Part shown: one piece after another, positions 63,810 through 64,000 of the stretch | Numbering within the stretch: the first letter of the stretch is position 1 | How the letters are laid out: the number at the start of each line of letters is the position of its first letter | Virus record (IMG/VR): IMGVR_UViG_3300042330_000433 | Span: 1-64,000 of that record | DNA: 64,000 bases | Direction: 5' to 3' (one strand) | Source of the DNA: a virus | Translations under genes and position numbers: made by a program | Notes under the pieces: generated by a model | What the model was told of the DNA's origin: nothing | Databases searched by the model: none | What the model saw: the letters and a program-made list of their open reading frames with translations, nothing else

Positions 63810-64000
63810 TAATTATTTTTATCATTCAACATTTGTGCTGTTGCACTCTCTTTCAACTTTAAAGTTTCGTTACTAACTTCAACTTTTTCTCCGAGTTCTG
63901 AATGTAAATCTAATTTTATTTTTAGTTTTTCTTCGAGTTGTTTTTTTAATTTTTCATCCTTATAAAGGATTTGTTTGATCTTTAAAATCAGATTTATTCC
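63809..64000 (-). CDS. partial gene at the window edge, coiled-coil protein
   Basis: The frame is open from the window edge to a TAA at 63809-63811 (63 codons seen). The product is rich in Lys, Glu and Leu (DEKLKKQLEEKLKIKLDLH), a likely coiled coil, and ends ATAQMLNDKNN. Its start lies beyond the window. It is coupled to nrdB by TAATG, so it belongs to the nucleotide operon. No function can be given. Confidence 0.7.
   Translation of the reverse strand, partial: GINLILKIKQILYKDEKLKKQLEEKLKIKLDLHSELGEKVEVSNETLKLKESATAQMLNDKNN

Noticed and set aside
10676-64000. Stop-codon recoding as in some crAss-like groups
   Set aside because: TAA, TAG (portal) and TGA all end genes of normal length, and no gene is broken by in-frame TAG or TGA.

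Overview
The window looks like part of the genome of a lytic, tailed, crAss-like phage that infects a Bacteroidota host, most likely a flavobacterium. Four observations support this. (1) The gene order is terminase, portal, acidic scaffold-like protein, crAss-type major capsid protein, tail genes, then very large virion proteins. (2) The 2493-residue protein carries a DFDVD motif at the same place and in the same context as the catalytic DFDID motif I recall for the virion RNA polymerase of Cellulophaga phage phi14:2. (3) Promoters are of the Bacteroidota type (a TTTGG or TTAGG box, 19 nt, then TAnnTTTG), and most genes lack Shine-Dalgarno sites. (4) The DNA is very AT-rich. TAA, TAG and TGA are all used as ordinary stops, so I see no sign of the stop-codon recoding known in some crAss-like groups. 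No integrase, CRISPR array or insertion sequence was seen.

Layout. 1-1814: leftward strand, one small gene, about 800 bases without a gene but with short inverted repeats, and a 148-residue gene ending in a UUCG-loop terminator. 1815-2500: a divergent control region with two tandem promoters, a structured transcript of about 265 nt without an ORF, and a terminator. 2501-8327: an endonuclease VII-like gene, then a tight operon of small, often overlapping genes that ends in a GroES-like protein and a GroEL chaperonin. 8318-18526: packaging and head genes (TerL, portal, scaffold-like, major capsid and further structural proteins). 18598-26379: tail fibre/spike genes and the lysis cassette (spanin-like pair and M15 endolysin). 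26466-33944: a DEDDy exonuclease, neck/tail proteins and the 1362-residue tail tube/muzzle-like protein. 34082-55674: virion cargo proteins, including the putative virion RNA polymerase and a giant protein with a zinc metallopeptidase motif and a membrane segment. A bidirectional terminator (55684-55717) separates this late block from a leftward block (55732-64000) of small proteins, ThyX, two dNTP/NTP pyrophosphohydrolase-like proteins, an SF2 helicase, a tRNA-like element, and both class I ribonucleotide reductase subunits.

How it fits together. The rightward block builds and packs the particle; the giant proteins are probably packed in the virion and ejected with the DNA to start transcription. 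The leftward block makes DNA precursors and replicates the genome. Seven nuclease genes (four GIY-YIG, two HNH and one endonuclease VII-like) are scattered through both blocks. Four follow a terminator, and two appear to carry copies of the edges of the genes they invaded.

Most worth following up: (a) a 17-nt element exactly 28 nt upstream of the -33 box of three promoters (noncoding RNA, portal, scaffold/capsid), which looks like the site of a phage late-gene activator; (b) the structured noncoding RNA driven by the first of them; (c) a small gene after thyX that reads through only if a run of nine A residues shifts frame; (d) a phage-encoded GroEL with a GroES-like partner; (e) the virion RNA polymerase with an extra C-terminal domain.
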